Source: Agrobacterium genomosp. 13 str. CFBP 6927 (GTDB taxonomy: Bacteria; Pseudomonadota; Alphaproteobacteria; Rhizobiales; Rhizobiaceae). Taken from it: a DNA stretch of 64,000 bases. Of the stretch, positions 9,974-18,814 are shown in pieces. The position numbers were made by a program, and so were the translations under genes. Within the stretch, counting starts at the first letter, position 1. Each line of letters opens with the position of its first letter. The stretch lies in NCBI GenBank assembly GCA_900012615.1, contig LT009756.1:1638567-1702566 (forward strand), written 5' to 3'. The notes under the pieces are model-generated. The model was not told the origin of the DNA, did not search any database, and saw only the letters and a program-made list of their open reading frames with translations.

Positions 9974-10768
9974 TCAATCCGGATCGTCGATCCGCATGTT
10001 CTGCGCCATTGCGATGGCCGCGCGGCGATCGTTTTCACCAGAGAGCGAAAACGCCTGTTCCTGAAGGCTCTGGATCCAGGTGCAATCCACCGCCGTGCAT
10101 TTGTCCAGCGCGGCCGTCATGAAGGCCAGTCCTTGCGTCGTCTGGCCTTCCTGGAAGAGCAGATTGCCGAAAATCGACATGGCGCCGGCATGACCGTGCT
10201 TGCGCGCCTGGTTAAGCCACTTCTTGGCCTGCTGCACGTCGGCCCGGCCACCCTCGCCGGCAAGGATCATCTCCGCCAGCCGGAACTGCGCTTCGGCCAC
10301 ACCAAAGGTGGAAGCCACCTGGAAATAAAGCTGGCGGGCCTGCGACAGGTCCATCTTCACCGGGCTTCCGGGAATACCGTGGCGGTAATAATCGGCAAGG
10401 GAAAGAAGCGCGTTGACGAAGAAACCGGTATCTTCCGAACCCGGCTCGACGCCCTGATTGGCGATTTCGCTGTAAATCTTGAAAGCTTCGAAGTCGTTCT
10501 TGGCGACGCCGTCGCCGAAGGCGTACATATTGGCAAGCGCCCAGCGCGAGCCTGTATGGCCCTTTTCAGCCGCGTAGCGATAGGCCTCGACAGCTTCACC
10601 CTTGTTGCCGTTCTTGTAGGCCTTGAAACCGAACTTGAACAGATCGAAGGGGCCGGATTCCTTGGTCACGCCCGCATTGATGTCAAAAGCCGCGGCAGGC
10701 ATTGCGAGCGACGCAAGCAACATGCCCATAAGGAGCGGCTTTAAAACGTTGGCTTCACATTTCAGCAT
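9974..10768 (-). CDS. exoR: ExoR, periplasmic Sel1-repeat repressor of exopolysaccharide synthesis
   Basis: The protein has 264 aa. A signal peptide ends near residue 28 (LASLAMPAAAF) and is followed by Sel1-type tetratricopeptide repeats, for example EAVEAYRYAAEKGHTGSRWA and AKKWLNQARKHGHAGAM. In Sinorhizobium and Agrobacterium, ExoR binds the sensor kinase ExoS/ChvG in the periplasm and holds it off, and acid-triggered proteolysis of ExoR releases the ChvG-ChvI response (succinoglycan, motility and virulence genes). Length, architecture and setting match ExoR. The repeat family is broad, so the name relies on overall resemblance. ChvG and ChvI are not in this window. Confidence 0.85.
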   Translation of the reverse strand: MLKCEANVLKPLLMGMLLASLAMPAAAFDINAGVTKESGPFDLFKFGFKAYKNGNKGEAVEAYRYAAEKGHTGSRWALANMYAFGDGVAKNDFEAFKIYSEIANQGVEPGSEDTGFFVNALLSLADYYRHGIPGSPVKMDLSQARQLYFQVASTFGVAEAQFRLAEMILAGEGGRADVQQAKKWLNQARKHGHAGAMSIFGNLLFQEGQTTQGLAFMTAALDKCTAVDCTWIQSLQEQAFSLSGENDRRAAIAMAQNMRIDDPD

Positions 10769-11274
10769 TTCAGCGAACTTCTCTCACTCTTCCCGGCATA
10801 TAGCCAATACTTGCGGAATACTGCAAAGCCGAACCCCGCCGGGTCGCGATTTTTCGAACACACTGCGTCTTTCCGGCAGCACTTTCCAGCGCACCGCCGG
10901 TGGTTTCATGCGGCAATTGCTCAAAATTTTCAGTGAGACAGATATAGGCATAATTTCCGGCAATATAACGGCGTTTCACCGCCTGCCGGTCAACGTCAAA
11001 CAAGAAAGCCGGACCAAATTCCCGTATTACTTGCTTAAACCCTGAATCCAAATCCGTTTTCACTTTCTGCAATTCCGCAGGCCCACATCAAACGCCTGCA
11101 TGTTCTTCCATTCCCGCGCCCATAAACATAAGCCAAGCACCCTGTTTGTGGCGGGAAATGGACAGATATGCCCACATTCCAACGCGGCTCCACGCTTGCA
11201 GAAAAGTGTTGCCAAATCGTCACAAAACTTTCGGCCTGGAAGATTTTATCGAGAAGGAATCATAGTCGGGCATG
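10769..11274. other. Gene-poor region upstream of exoR
   Basis: About 500 bases separate exoR from the fadL terminator. The region should carry the exoR promoter. A 100-codon leftward frame (10770-11072, TTG start) ends just before exoR, but it has no recognisable domain and no good ribosome site. No RNA gene was recognised. Confidence 0.5.
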
Positions 11275-11302
11275 AAAAAAGGCCCGGTTGGTAAACCGGA
11301 CC
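11275..11302 (-). terminator. Rho-independent terminator of the FadL-type gene
   Basis: Read on the minus strand, stem ggtccggtt/aaccgggcc with a short loop is followed directly by six T (complement of 11275-11280). It lies 30 bases past the stop of the outer-membrane protein gene. Confidence 0.85.
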
Positions 11303-11331
11303 TTTATTTTAGCATCAATGGAAGTATGGCG

Positions 11332-12621
11332 TCAGAACTTGACCTTCACACCCGTCGAAATGGCGGCCACAAGATCGTTGCCGAAGTCATAGCCAGCCTC
11401 GTTGCCGCACGTGAAGCCTGCCCCGCAGGGTCCGCCGTTGATCGAGGAGCTTCCCGAGGTCAACAGGCCAAGAGCACCGGCAATCTTGAATTCGATATTC
11501 TTGTTAGGCGAATAAACGATCTGCGTGCCGAGAGTCCAGGTGTCGGTCTGCGTGCCGATAATCGTGGACGTCCCGCGATCCCAAGTCACGCTGACAGCGC
11601 CGCTCCATTGTTCGTTAAACTTATGGCCGACACCGCCAGAGATAGTCCAGCCATCGCGATAATACAGGTCAAGCGTGTTCAACGTGTCTGTCCCGCTCGG
11701 AACACACGGCGATGTGCCGACGGCGCAGAAGGGAATAACCTGAATCTGACTCCAATCAGTCCATTTTACCGAGCCAAAGGCAAGCCAGTCAGGTGCAATG
11801 CCTGATTGGAATTTGAGCTCGATGCTGTCGGGCATAGAAATAGATCCATAGACCGGTACGAGCTTGCCGCCATACTTCGCCAACGTTGGAGATATGGACG
11901 GCGGTGTCTGCGGGATCGATCTAACGTCGGCAAAACCAGTCAGGTCGTGATCGACAGCGCTGTTGTAAACAAGGCTTGTGCGGAAAGCGATTTCAGGAAT
12001 TTCATAGGCCACGCCAGCACGCCAGCCCCAGCCATCACCTTCCATCTCCAGTTTGCCGACACCGCTGAAGCTGGACCATGCGGGGTTCAAGCCAAGAACG
12101 GCCGGTCCAAGCACTTGACGGTATTTATAACCGCTGATTTCCTGATAGAATCCACCGCCAATGATCGAGAAGTCACCCTTGCCAAGATCGAACTTCACGC
12201 GGCAGGTGGTGGCATAATTGTGCGACTTGACCTTGGTTTCGATATTGTAGCTCGATCCCTGCCAGATGCCGGGATTGAGATGCGCACCCCAGGGCTGCGA
12301 ATAATCGAACATGCAGTCGCCGAAATCGCCGATCGCTGCTTTGGCGCCGATACGGGTAGACCAGAAGTTCTCCGAATCGTCCGCGCTGGTAGACCACGAG
12401 GCAGGTAAGGGACCGCTCTTCAGCGGATTGTCACGCGCATTCTCGACCTTGCGCTGCGGTGCTACGAAAGTAGCGGAACTATCCAGAACATAGTCGGACG
12501 GGTCGAACAGCAGGTCGATATTATAACCACCGCGCTCAAGGCCACCCGCCAGTGAAGGCGTGACCGCCGCGATGCTGACTGCGAAACATACCGCGCCGCG
12601 AAAAATTGCAGTTTTTGCCAT
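11332..12621 (-). CDS. FadL-type (OmpP1/TodX) outer-membrane transport protein
   Basis: The 429-aa protein starts at the ATG at 12619-12621, with a strong ggggagaga ribosome site directly upstream. A TTG four codons earlier is unlikely. The signal peptide runs to about residue 26 (AAVTPSLAGG). The rest is rich in alternating aromatic and hydrophobic strands typical of a 14-strand barrel and ends in KVKF, an outer-membrane C-terminal signature. The FadL family imports long-chain fatty acids or other hydrophobic compounds across the outer membrane. The typical SFSGVGK and GWGWRAGVAYE segments of the family are seen. The substrate cannot be inferred. The gene has its own terminator and a long AT-rich leader. 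Confidence 0.82.
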   Translation of the reverse strand: MAKTAIFRGAVCFAVSIAAVTPSLAGGLERGGYNIDLLFDPSDYVLDSSATFVAPQRKVENARDNPLKSGPLPASWSTSADDSENFWSTRIGAKAAIGDFGDCMFDYSQPWGAHLNPGIWQGSSYNIETKVKSHNYATTCRVKFDLGKGDFSIIGGGFYQEISGYKYRQVLGPAVLGLNPAWSSFSGVGKLEMEGDGWGWRAGVAYEIPEIAFRTSLVYNSAVDHDLTGFADVRSIPQTPPSISPTLAKYGGKLVPVYGSISMPDSIELKFQSGIAPDWLAFGSVKWTDWSQIQVIPFCAVGTSPCVPSGTDTLNTLDLYYRDGWTISGGVGHKFNEQWSGAVSVTWDRGTSTIIGTQTDTWTLGTQIVYSPNKNIEFKIAGALGLLTSGSSSINGGPCGAGFTCGNEAGYDFGNDLVAAISTGVKVKF

Positions 12622-13022
12622 CTCTCTCCCCAATCAAGGCAATGTGATCGAGGATAGAGTGAAGTGCTGACGGGCAAATGACAATGTGCCGCAGCGCGGC
12701 GCGATCCTGCCCGCACAGCCATTTTTTTACGTAAGTTTTTTATGTATGCCCTCTTATATAATCATTTTAGGCTATTTTTCTAACCCGGCTGGAAAAACTG
12801 ATACAAAACGAAACAAATTCCCAACCGGAACGGGAAATGTCGCCAAATAACCACAGTTGGCGGTTTCCCGAACAAACCCGCTTATCAGGCCGTTTTCATT
12901 GGTTTTTTTCAGCTTTTCCAGGCGTTTTCGGCGACAATCCGGGTGAAATAATCGCACTGTCAGGCAAGTGCGATTCGCCAGTGCAACGCAGCAATGAAAA
13001 GAAATGAATTGTCACAACCGGC
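12622..13022. other. AT-rich leader region of the FadL-type gene
   Basis: About 400 bases hold no supported gene. Tracts such as catttttttacgtaag and cttatataatcatttta give good promoter material for leftward transcription of the outer-membrane protein gene, but no specific operator was identified. Confidence 0.45.
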
Positions 13023-13049
13023 AAAAAACGCCCGGCCTTGCGGGCGTTT
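13023..13049 (-). terminator. Terminator downstream of valS
   Basis: On the minus strand, stem aaacgcccg/cgggcgttt with a gcaaggc-type loop is followed by a T-run (complement of 13023-13028). It lies about 190 bases beyond valS, past a palindromic repeat, and is the first plausible stop for valS transcription. Confidence 0.75.
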
Positions 13050-13085
13050 CCGACGGTCGATGAAAGGTCGAAAATACTGGCGCTG

Positions 13086-13156
13086 TCGTCCTCGCCCGTG
13101 AGGCGAGGAACATCTTCGATCGAGGGCCCTTATCCCCGGGCCAAACCCGGGGATAT
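13086..13156. repeat. RIME-like double palindrome after valS
   Basis: Two short palindromes (cctcgcccgtgaggcgagg, and ttatccccgggccaaacccggggata) are separated by about 20 bases. The plan is the same as in the other mosaic repeats of the window, but the arms here are diverged from each other. Confidence 0.65.
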
Positions 13157-13239
13157 GCTTGTGTTCAAGGGGAGGACATCCACGATGGGCCTGCCCTCCT
13201 CATGGCCCGCTTTCAATATGCGGCGGCACGCTGCACGCC

Positions 13240-16083
13240 TTATCCCGCCTCGCTGACGCGTTGCAGGGCGGTTCTGAGGCTTGCCAGCTGAACGTCCAGC
13301 TCCGCCTTGCGCTCGCGCTCGGCGGCCACGACCTCAGGATCGGCATTGGCCACGAATTTTTCATTCGAGAGCTTCTTGTCGATGCGCTCCATTTCCGCAT
13401 CCACCTTGCCGATCGCCTTTTCGAGACGGGCCTTTTCAGCCCCAAGATCGACGAGGTTGCCAAGCGGCAGGCAGACCGTGGCTTCGCCGACGATGATCTG
13501 CGCGGAACCCTTCGGCGCAACATCGGCGCCACGGATTTCATCCGCCCGCGCCAGACGCCGGATCGCGGCGGCATGGCGGTCGAGCCGCGCCTCTGTCGAT
13601 GTGTTGGCGCCGACAACCACCAGCGATGCGGTGGCACCCGGCGGCACATTCATCTCGGCGCGTGTCGAGCGGATACCGGAGACCAGATCGATCAGCCAGT
13701 TGATTTCCGCAGCCGAGGCATCGTCACGGAACTCCGGCACCGGCCAGTCGGTCAGGCAGAGCAGATCGTTCCGCTCCTCGCCCTCACCCGCCGTGTGCGC
13801 CCACAGCTCTTCCGTCATGAACGGCATGAAGGGATGCAGAAGCTTGTAGATCTCGTCCAGAACATAGGCCGCGCAGGCCTGCGATTCCGACTTTGCCTTT
13901 TCGTCTTCGCCGCTGAAGACGGGCTTCAGCAGTTCCAGATACCAGTCGCAGAACTGGTTCCAGACGAAGCGGTAGAGAATGCCGGAGGCATCGTTGAAGC
14001 GGAAGTTTTCAAGCGCCGCCGTCACATCACGCGCCGTATTGGCAAGTTCGGTCAGGATCCAGCGGTTGATGGTCAGCGAAGCGGTTTCTGCAAGGAAATG
14101 CGGATCGCGCTTCACGCCGTTCATCTCGGCAAAACGGGTCGCATTCCAGAGCTTGGTTCCGAAGTTGCGATAACCGGCAATACGCGCCGGATCGAGCTTC
14201 ACGTCACGGCCCTGCGCCGCCATGATGGCAAGCGTGAAACGCAGCGCATCCGCACCATATTCGTCGATCAGCTCCAGCGGATCGATGACGTTGCCCTTGG
14301 ACTTCGACATCTTCTGGCCGTTCTTGTCACGAACCAGCGCGTGGATATAGACCGTGCTGAAGGGCTCGACCGGATTGCCGGCGTCGTCCTTCATGAAATG
14401 CAGGCCCATCTGCATCATCCGCACCACCCAGAACGGGATGATATCGAAGCCGGTGACCAGCACGTTGGTCGGATAATAACGCGCCAGTTCCGGCGTCTGC
14501 TCGGGCCAGCCGAGCGTCGAGAACGGCCAGAGCGCCGACGAGAACCAGGTATCGAGAACGTCTTCGTCGCGGGTCAGGATTTCGCCCGGCTTGAAGTTCT
14601 CAAGCTTCTCCTCGACCCAGGCCTTCCACGGGCCTTCATGGGCAATGTAATGCTGGATGGCCGCCTGAAGCGCCTCTTCCTCGGTCTTCTCAACGAAGAC
14701 CTGCCCGTCCGGACCGTACCATGCGGGGATCTGGTGTCCCCACCACAATTGCCGCGAAATGCACCAGGGCTGGATATTTTCCATCCACTGGAAGTAGGTG
14801 TTTTCCCAGTTCTTCGGCACGAAATTGGTGCGGCCTTCGCGCACCGAGGCAATGGCCGGCTGGGCCAGCGTCTTGTTGTCCACCCACCACTGGTCGGTCA
14901 AGCGCGGCTCGATCGGCACGCCGCCGCGGTCACCATGCGGCACCACGTGCTTGTGCGGCTCGATCTTGTCGAGCAGCCCGGCTTCCTCGAAGATTTCGAC
15001 GATAACCTTGCGGGCGAAGAAACGATCCTGTCCTTCCAGACGATCCCATGCGCCATGCAGCGCGGCGGGATGACTGAGGCCTTCGAGGAAATCCTCGTTC
15101 TCCTTGATCGAAATCGTTCCGTCGATATTCATGACGTTGATGGCGCGCAGGCCGCAACGCTTGCCGACTTCGAAATCGTTGAAGTCATGCGCAGGCGTGA
15201 TCTTGACCGCGCCCGTTCCTGCCGTCGGATCGGCATAATCGTCGGCGACGATCGGGATCTTGCGGCCGACGATCGGCAGAATGACGTGCTTGCCGACGAT
15301 GCCCTTATAGCGCTCGTCCTCCGGGTTCACCGCAACGCCCGTATCACCCAGCATGGTTTCCGGGCGCGTCGTGGCAACGACGATGTAATCGCGCGTCTCG
15401 AATTCCGTGGGTTTGCCTTCTTCGTCGAAAGCAACGGGGTATTGATAGGTGACGCCCTTTTCCAGCGGATAGCGCAGGTGCCACAGATTGCCCTTCATCT
15501 CGATTTGCTCGACTTCCATGTCGGAAATGGCGGTGAGCAGCTTCGGATCCCAGTTGACGAGGCGCTTGTCCTTATAGATCAGGCCCTGCTTGTAGAGCGT
15601 GACGAAAACCTCGAGAACGGCCTCGGAAAGACCCTCGTCCATGGTGAAGCGCTCGCGCGACCAGTCACAGGACGCACCGAGGCGTTTCAGCTGGTTAAAG
15701 ATCAAACCACCCGATTCAGCCTTCCACTCCCAGACCTTCTCCACGAAAGCCTCGCGGCCCATGTCGCGGCGGCCCGGAAGCTGGGCTTCCATCAGCTTGC
15801 GCTCGACGACCATCTGCGTGGCGATGCCCGCATGGTCCATGCCCGGCTGCCACAGCACATCCTTGCCGCGCATGCGCTCGAAGCGGACCAATATATCCTG
15901 CAGCGTGTTGTTGAGCGCATGGCCCATATGCAGGGAGCCCGTCACATTTGGCGGCGGGATGACGATGGTGAAGGTTTCCGCACCCGGCTTGGCATTGGCG
16001 CCGGCCCGGAAGGCGTTCGCCTCGTCCCAGGCTTTGGCGATCTTCGGTTCGACGGTTGCGGAATCGTAGGTCTTTTCGAGCAT
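13240..16083 (-). CDS. valS: Valyl-tRNA synthetase
   Basis: The 947-aa class I synthetase charges tRNA-Val. Motifs are the HIGH equivalent in GSLHMGHALNNT near residue 50, the editing (CP1) domain with TTRPETMLGDTGVAV near residue 260, the KMSKS sequence in GQKMSKSKGN near residue 590, and a C-terminal coiled coil (AEKARLEKAIGKVDAEMERI) typical of ValRS. Length matches the family. An aggaa ribosome site precedes the ATG. The gene is leftward after popZ with about 215 bases between. Confidence 0.97.
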   Translation of the reverse strand: MLEKTYDSATVEPKIAKAWDEANAFRAGANAKPGAETFTIVIPPPNVTGSLHMGHALNNTLQDILVRFERMRGKDVLWQPGMDHAGIATQMVVERKLMEAQLPGRRDMGREAFVEKVWEWKAESGGLIFNQLKRLGASCDWSRERFTMDEGLSEAVLEVFVTLYKQGLIYKDKRLVNWDPKLLTAISDMEVEQIEMKGNLWHLRYPLEKGVTYQYPVAFDEEGKPTEFETRDYIVVATTRPETMLGDTGVAVNPEDERYKGIVGKHVILPIVGRKIPIVADDYADPTAGTGAVKITPAHDFNDFEVGKRCGLRAINVMNIDGTISIKENEDFLEGLSHPAALHGAWDRLEGQDRFFARKVIVEIFEEAGLLDKIEPHKHVVPHGDRGGVPIEPRLTDQWWVDNKTLAQPAIASVREGRTNFVPKNWENTYFQWMENIQPWCISRQLWWGHQIPAWYGPDGQVFVEKTEEEALQAAIQHYIAHEGPWKAWVEEKLENFKPGEILTRDEDVLDTWFSSALWPFSTLGWPEQTPELARYYPTNVLVTGFDIIPFWVVRMMQMGLHFMKDDAGNPVEPFSTVYIHALVRDKNGQKMSKSKGNVIDPLELIDEYGADALRFTLAIMAAQGRDVKLDPARIAGYRNFGTKLWNATRFAEMNGVKRDPHFLAETASLTINRWILTELANTARDVTAALENFRFNDASGILYRFVWNQFCDWYLELLKPVFSGEDEKAKSESQACAAYVLDEIYKLLHPFMPFMTEELWAHTAGEGEERNDLLCLTDWPVPEFRDDASAAEINWLIDLVSGIRSTRAEMNVPPGATASLVVVGANTSTEARLDRHAAAIRRLARADEIRGADVAPKGSAQIIVGEATVCLPLGNLVDLGAEKARLEKAIGKVDAEMERIDKKLSNEKFVANADPEVVAAERERKAELDVQLASLRTALQRVSEAG

Positions 16084-16224
16084 TTCCTGACCTGAATTTT
16101 AGAGTTCTTGTGTGGATTTTTTAAATAAGGATGGACGGTCGAGAGTCAACAGAAACCAGCCCGCGAGCGACCCATTGAGAGGTTACACCTGCGACTATGA
16201 CCCGATAACGCCTTCATCTTCAAC

Positions 16225-16253
16225 AAAAAAGCCGCCCCGGTGCCGGAGCGGCC
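16225..16253 (-). terminator. Rho-independent terminator of popZ
   Basis: On the minus strand, stem gccgctccgg/ccggggcggc with a four-base loop is followed by six T (complement of 16225-16230). It lies 47 bases after the popZ stop and separates it from valS. Confidence 0.85.
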
Positions 16254-16299
16254 TCTGTTTCGTCACGCTCGTCGCATTGCAACAGGCGACCGGGGGGAT

Positions 16300-17259
16300 T
16301 TAGCGGCGCGAACCGCGCGCCACGCGTTCGATTTCCTCACGCACGAGACGCTCCACCAGGGTCGGTAGATTGTCCTCCAGCCAGTCCTGCAGCATCGGAC
16401 GCAGCATGTCGGCGGCCATGTCCTCGATCGAACGGCGCTCGACACCATCAAAAACCTCCGCAAGCTCGCTGAAGGAGCGCGCGATCTGCGCACCGGCGGC
16501 GGCGGAAATAAGGTTGAGCGACAGCCCGCCCTCTTCCTGAGGCTCGGCCAGATCGAATGTCGGCATCTCGACGGCAGGTTCCTGCACGGAAATCTCGAAG
16601 CGCTCCTCGGCGGCAGGCGTCTCGATGGCACCACGCAGCGTCAGCTGATCGAAGCGGTTCCCGGCAAAAGGCGCATTTTCGACGGCGGCAGCGGCGGCGC
16701 GATCCTCTGCGGCAAAAGACGCCGGCTGTTCGCTGATGCTTGCGGCAGCGGCTGCCAGCAACGGGCGCACATCGGTCGGGCGCTGCGGCGCGGCGCGTTC
16801 AACCGGCTGTGCGGCCGAAGGCTGAGCTACGCCTGAAGACTGGGCAGCGGGAGCCGCTTGTGCGGGCTCACGCTGTGCCTGTGCGGCGAATGCCTGCGGC
16901 CCCATGGCGGCGTTGCGGTCGGCAGCGGCACGCACGCGCGCTGCGACATCGGCAAGCGACATGGTCTTGTCAGCGCTGTCCTGCTGTTCAGGCGCCGGCT
17001 TTTCGGAGACCGGAGAGAAATCCTGCACCGGCCTTGCGCCATAGGCCTGGTTTGCGGCGGGGGGAACGCGGGCCGGCGGGCTGGCAGGCTCCGCCACGAA
17101 GGCCGCTTCGCTCGCAGCGTCGTCTTCATCATCATAGACAGGCGGCAACTGTCCGGAAAACGCACCGGCAGGGCCGGTCTCGTTGCTTTCGATGATCCGG
17201 CGTATGGACGCCAGAATTTCTTCCATGGACGGTTCACGCGCTACGCTTGGCTGAGCCAT
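16300..17259 (-). CDS. popZ: PopZ, polar organising protein (DUF2497)
   Basis: The 319-aa protein has the PopZ layout. A short conserved N-terminal helix (PSMEEILASIRRIIES, residues about 10-25) precedes a long Pro/Ala/Gln/Glu-rich disordered middle. A conserved C-terminal oligomerisation region follows (IARSFSELAEVF, then ADMLRPMLQDWLEDNLPTLV). PopZ self-assembles at the cell pole and anchors chromosome-segregation and cell-cycle factors. In Agrobacterium it marks the growing pole. Its place next to valS and a pcm-like gene is the usual rhizobial setting. The start is the first ATG (MAQPSVAREPSM). Confidence 0.9.
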   Translation of the reverse strand: MAQPSVAREPSMEEILASIRRIIESNETGPAGAFSGQLPPVYDDEDDAASEAAFVAEPASPPARVPPAANQAYGARPVQDFSPVSEKPAPEQQDSADKTMSLADVAARVRAAADRNAAMGPQAFAAQAQREPAQAAPAAQSSGVAQPSAAQPVERAAPQRPTDVRPLLAAAAASISEQPASFAAEDRAAAAAVENAPFAGNRFDQLTLRGAIETPAAEERFEISVQEPAVEMPTFDLAEPQEEGGLSLNLISAAAGAQIARSFSELAEVFDGVERRSIEDMAADMLRPMLQDWLEDNLPTLVERLVREEIERVARGSRR

Positions 17260-17607
17260 ATCAATCCCCGGTTTCCACTCTCGAGCGTCCCCGCCGCATC
17301 GCTTCGGATGCCGGACAGGGCGCTTCGCACCTGTTCAATTCCTGCATCGCGTTCACGACAATCGAGCCCGATCGCCGCGCCGATGCTCTGAAACATTTTT
17401 GGTCAAAACCGCCGAGCGTCTTTGCCGTCCCTGTCGCAGGTTCATGCGGGGCAGAAATACGCACACCCCGAATCACCCTTAGTTTAGGGCAGCATACTCA
17501 GGAACTAAATCACTGATTCGACAACTTTCGTGGTGATGCACAGCTTTGTGAGAATGGCCTTTTCGGCAATACCGAGGATGAGCGGGGGCACATGGCGGCC
17601 CTGCCCC
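17260..17607. other. popZ upstream region, no supported gene
   Basis: About 350 bases separate the popZ start from the pcm terminator. A 71-codon leftward frame (17261-17476) has no recognisable features. From memory, a tolC-type outer-membrane channel gene often sits at this position in related rhizobia. None is present, and no tolC fragment was recognised. Confidence 0.5.
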
Positions 17608-17646
17608 CAAAAAACAAACGCCGGGGTGAAAACTTCACCCCGGCGT
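17608..17646 (-). terminator. Rho-independent terminator of the pcm-like gene
   Basis: A perfect 13-base stem, acgccggggtgaa/ttcaccccggcgt, encloses a three-base loop. It is followed on the minus strand by tttgtttttt. It lies 28 bases after the pcm-like stop codon. Confidence 0.9.
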
Positions 17647-17673
17647 CCGGAACAGAATGATCGCTTCCTGGGA

Positions 17674-18345
17674 TCAGAAAACGAATTCGGCCGCCTTGGC
17701 GAAACCCGGCAGGGGCTTGACCGAAGCGTTGAAGGAGGTCACGGCCGATGTGCTGTTGCCGTCGCGGCGATAGACGGTGGCCTTTGCCGCATTGCCATAT
17801 CCGACAACGACAACCAGACGTCCGCCGTCACGCAGCTGGTCGGTCAGCGCCGCCGGCACTTCCTCGACGGAACCGTTGACGAAAACGAGATCATAGGGCG
17901 CTTCGCCCGCATAACCCTTTTCGAGATCGCCGGTGACAACAGCAACATTGTCATATCCGAGCGAAGCCAGCGTCTCGGTGGCCTGTGCCGCCAGAGCCTC
18001 ATCGCTTTCGAGCGAAACCACCGAACCGGCGATCTGCGAAAGGATCGCGGCCGCATAACCGGCGCCACCGCCAACTTCCAGCACGACGTCTTCCTTGGAC
18101 ACGGCAGCAAGCTGAAGAAGCTTTGCCAGCGGCGAAGCCTTCATCACGTAACGGGCCGGGAGGCCGTCCCGGGCGGGACAGATCTGCAGATCTTCGTCCG
18201 CATAGGCAATCTGCCGTACGCCTGCCGGCACGAAAGCCTCGCGCGGCACGCTCAAAAATGCCTTCAGCACCGAATGTGACGTCACGTCGGTCGTGCGCAA
18301 CTGGCTATCGACCATATTGGCGCGTGCGGTTTCGAAATCCATCAT
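17674..18345 (-). CDS. Protein-L-isoaspartate O-methyltransferase-family protein
   Basis: The protein has 223 aa. It opens with the family N-terminal helix (ANMVDSQLRTTDV) and PREAFVP, then a SAM-binding motif VLEVGGGAGYAAAIL near residue 90 and VSLESDEALAA after it. PCMT proteins methylate isoaspartyl residues for repair. Here the glycine-rich loop reads GGGAGY rather than the usual GTGSGY, and the substrate loop is atypical. Like other members beside popZ and valS in rhizobia, it may therefore have another substrate. Two adjacent ATG codons (18345 and 18342) could serve as start. It has its own terminator. Confidence 0.85.
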   Translation of the reverse strand: MMDFETARANMVDSQLRTTDVTSHSVLKAFLSVPREAFVPAGVRQIAYADEDLQICPARDGLPARYVMKASPLAKLLQLAAVSKEDVVLEVGGGAGYAAAILSQIAGSVVSLESDEALAAQATETLASLGYDNVAVVTGDLEKGYAGEAPYDLVFVNGSVEEVPAALTDQLRDGGRLVVVVGYGNAAKATVYRRDGNSTSAVTSFNASVKPLPGFAKAAEFVF

Positions 18346-18673
18346 ATCGTTATCGCCTCAATTTCGCGGATGCCGGTCGGGAAGCCTCGGCTCCAAAAGC
18401 TCAAAACGGCACGGGTCTCCCCTCGCCTTTGGATAACCTCATAATTGCCCAAGCCTGCGCTTTCAAGCGCGGTGAGCGGGATGTGCGGGAAAAAGCGAAG
18501 TTGCGGGGATTTTTAGGACAGCAAGAACGGAAATGGCCGCAACTAAGATGCGACACGGTCAAGACAACAGGTTCTGCTGGTGAGAGTTTGGGAGGCTAAA
18601 CCCGAAATTCGAAAAATCGGCCTTCATACCAGCTGCCGAATCCGAGGCGTCCAAGATGCGTTCGGCAGGCATT
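18346..18673. other. Intergenic region upstream of the pcm-like gene
   Basis: About 330 bases contain no supported gene. A weak partial resemblance to the 3' end of tRNA-Cys (ggaggc, cccg and aatt blocks at about 18591-18608) was noted as a possible decayed attachment site, but it is not convincing alone. Confidence 0.35.
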
Positions 18674-18814
18674 TTACCGTCCGCCGGTTTCTTTGTCCTT
18701 CTTCGCTTGATCGTGATGCCACTTTATGGCGAAGAACATGCCCGTGCCCAGGACGATAACCTTGAGCGGAAAGACGACTATGGGGAACAAGTCTACCCAA
18801 TCCAAATCCATCAT
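18674..18814 (-). CDS. Small single-span membrane protein (46 aa)
   Basis: The frame reads MMDLDWVDLFPIVVFPLKVI, then a hydrophobic run and the charged tail WHHDQAKKDKETGGR. The topology is one membrane helix with a basic, Lys-rich cytoplasmic tail. Two adjacent ATGs (18814 and 18811) follow ggaaatattcgaa, which supplies a ribosome site about ten bases upstream. It is too short for ordinary gene callers, and overlapping plus-strand frames are much less protein-like. It lies between the pcm-like gene and the degraded island. The function is unknown. Confidence 0.6.
   Translation of the reverse strand: MMDLDWVDLFPIVVFPLKVIVLGTGMFFAIKWHHDQAKKDKETGGR

Noticed and set aside
10770-11072. 100-codon leftward frame upstream of exoR
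   Set aside because: It has a TTG start, no good ribosome site and no domain, and it occupies the expected exoR promoter region. It could still be real if conserved.
13159-16095. 978-codon rightward frame antisense to valS
   Set aside because: It is a shadow of valS, with no recognisable domain.
18591-18608. Second attachment site matching the tRNA-Cys 3' end
   Set aside because: The match is partial and interrupted by four mismatches in a row, so it cannot be distinguished from chance. It is mentioned only as a weak lead.
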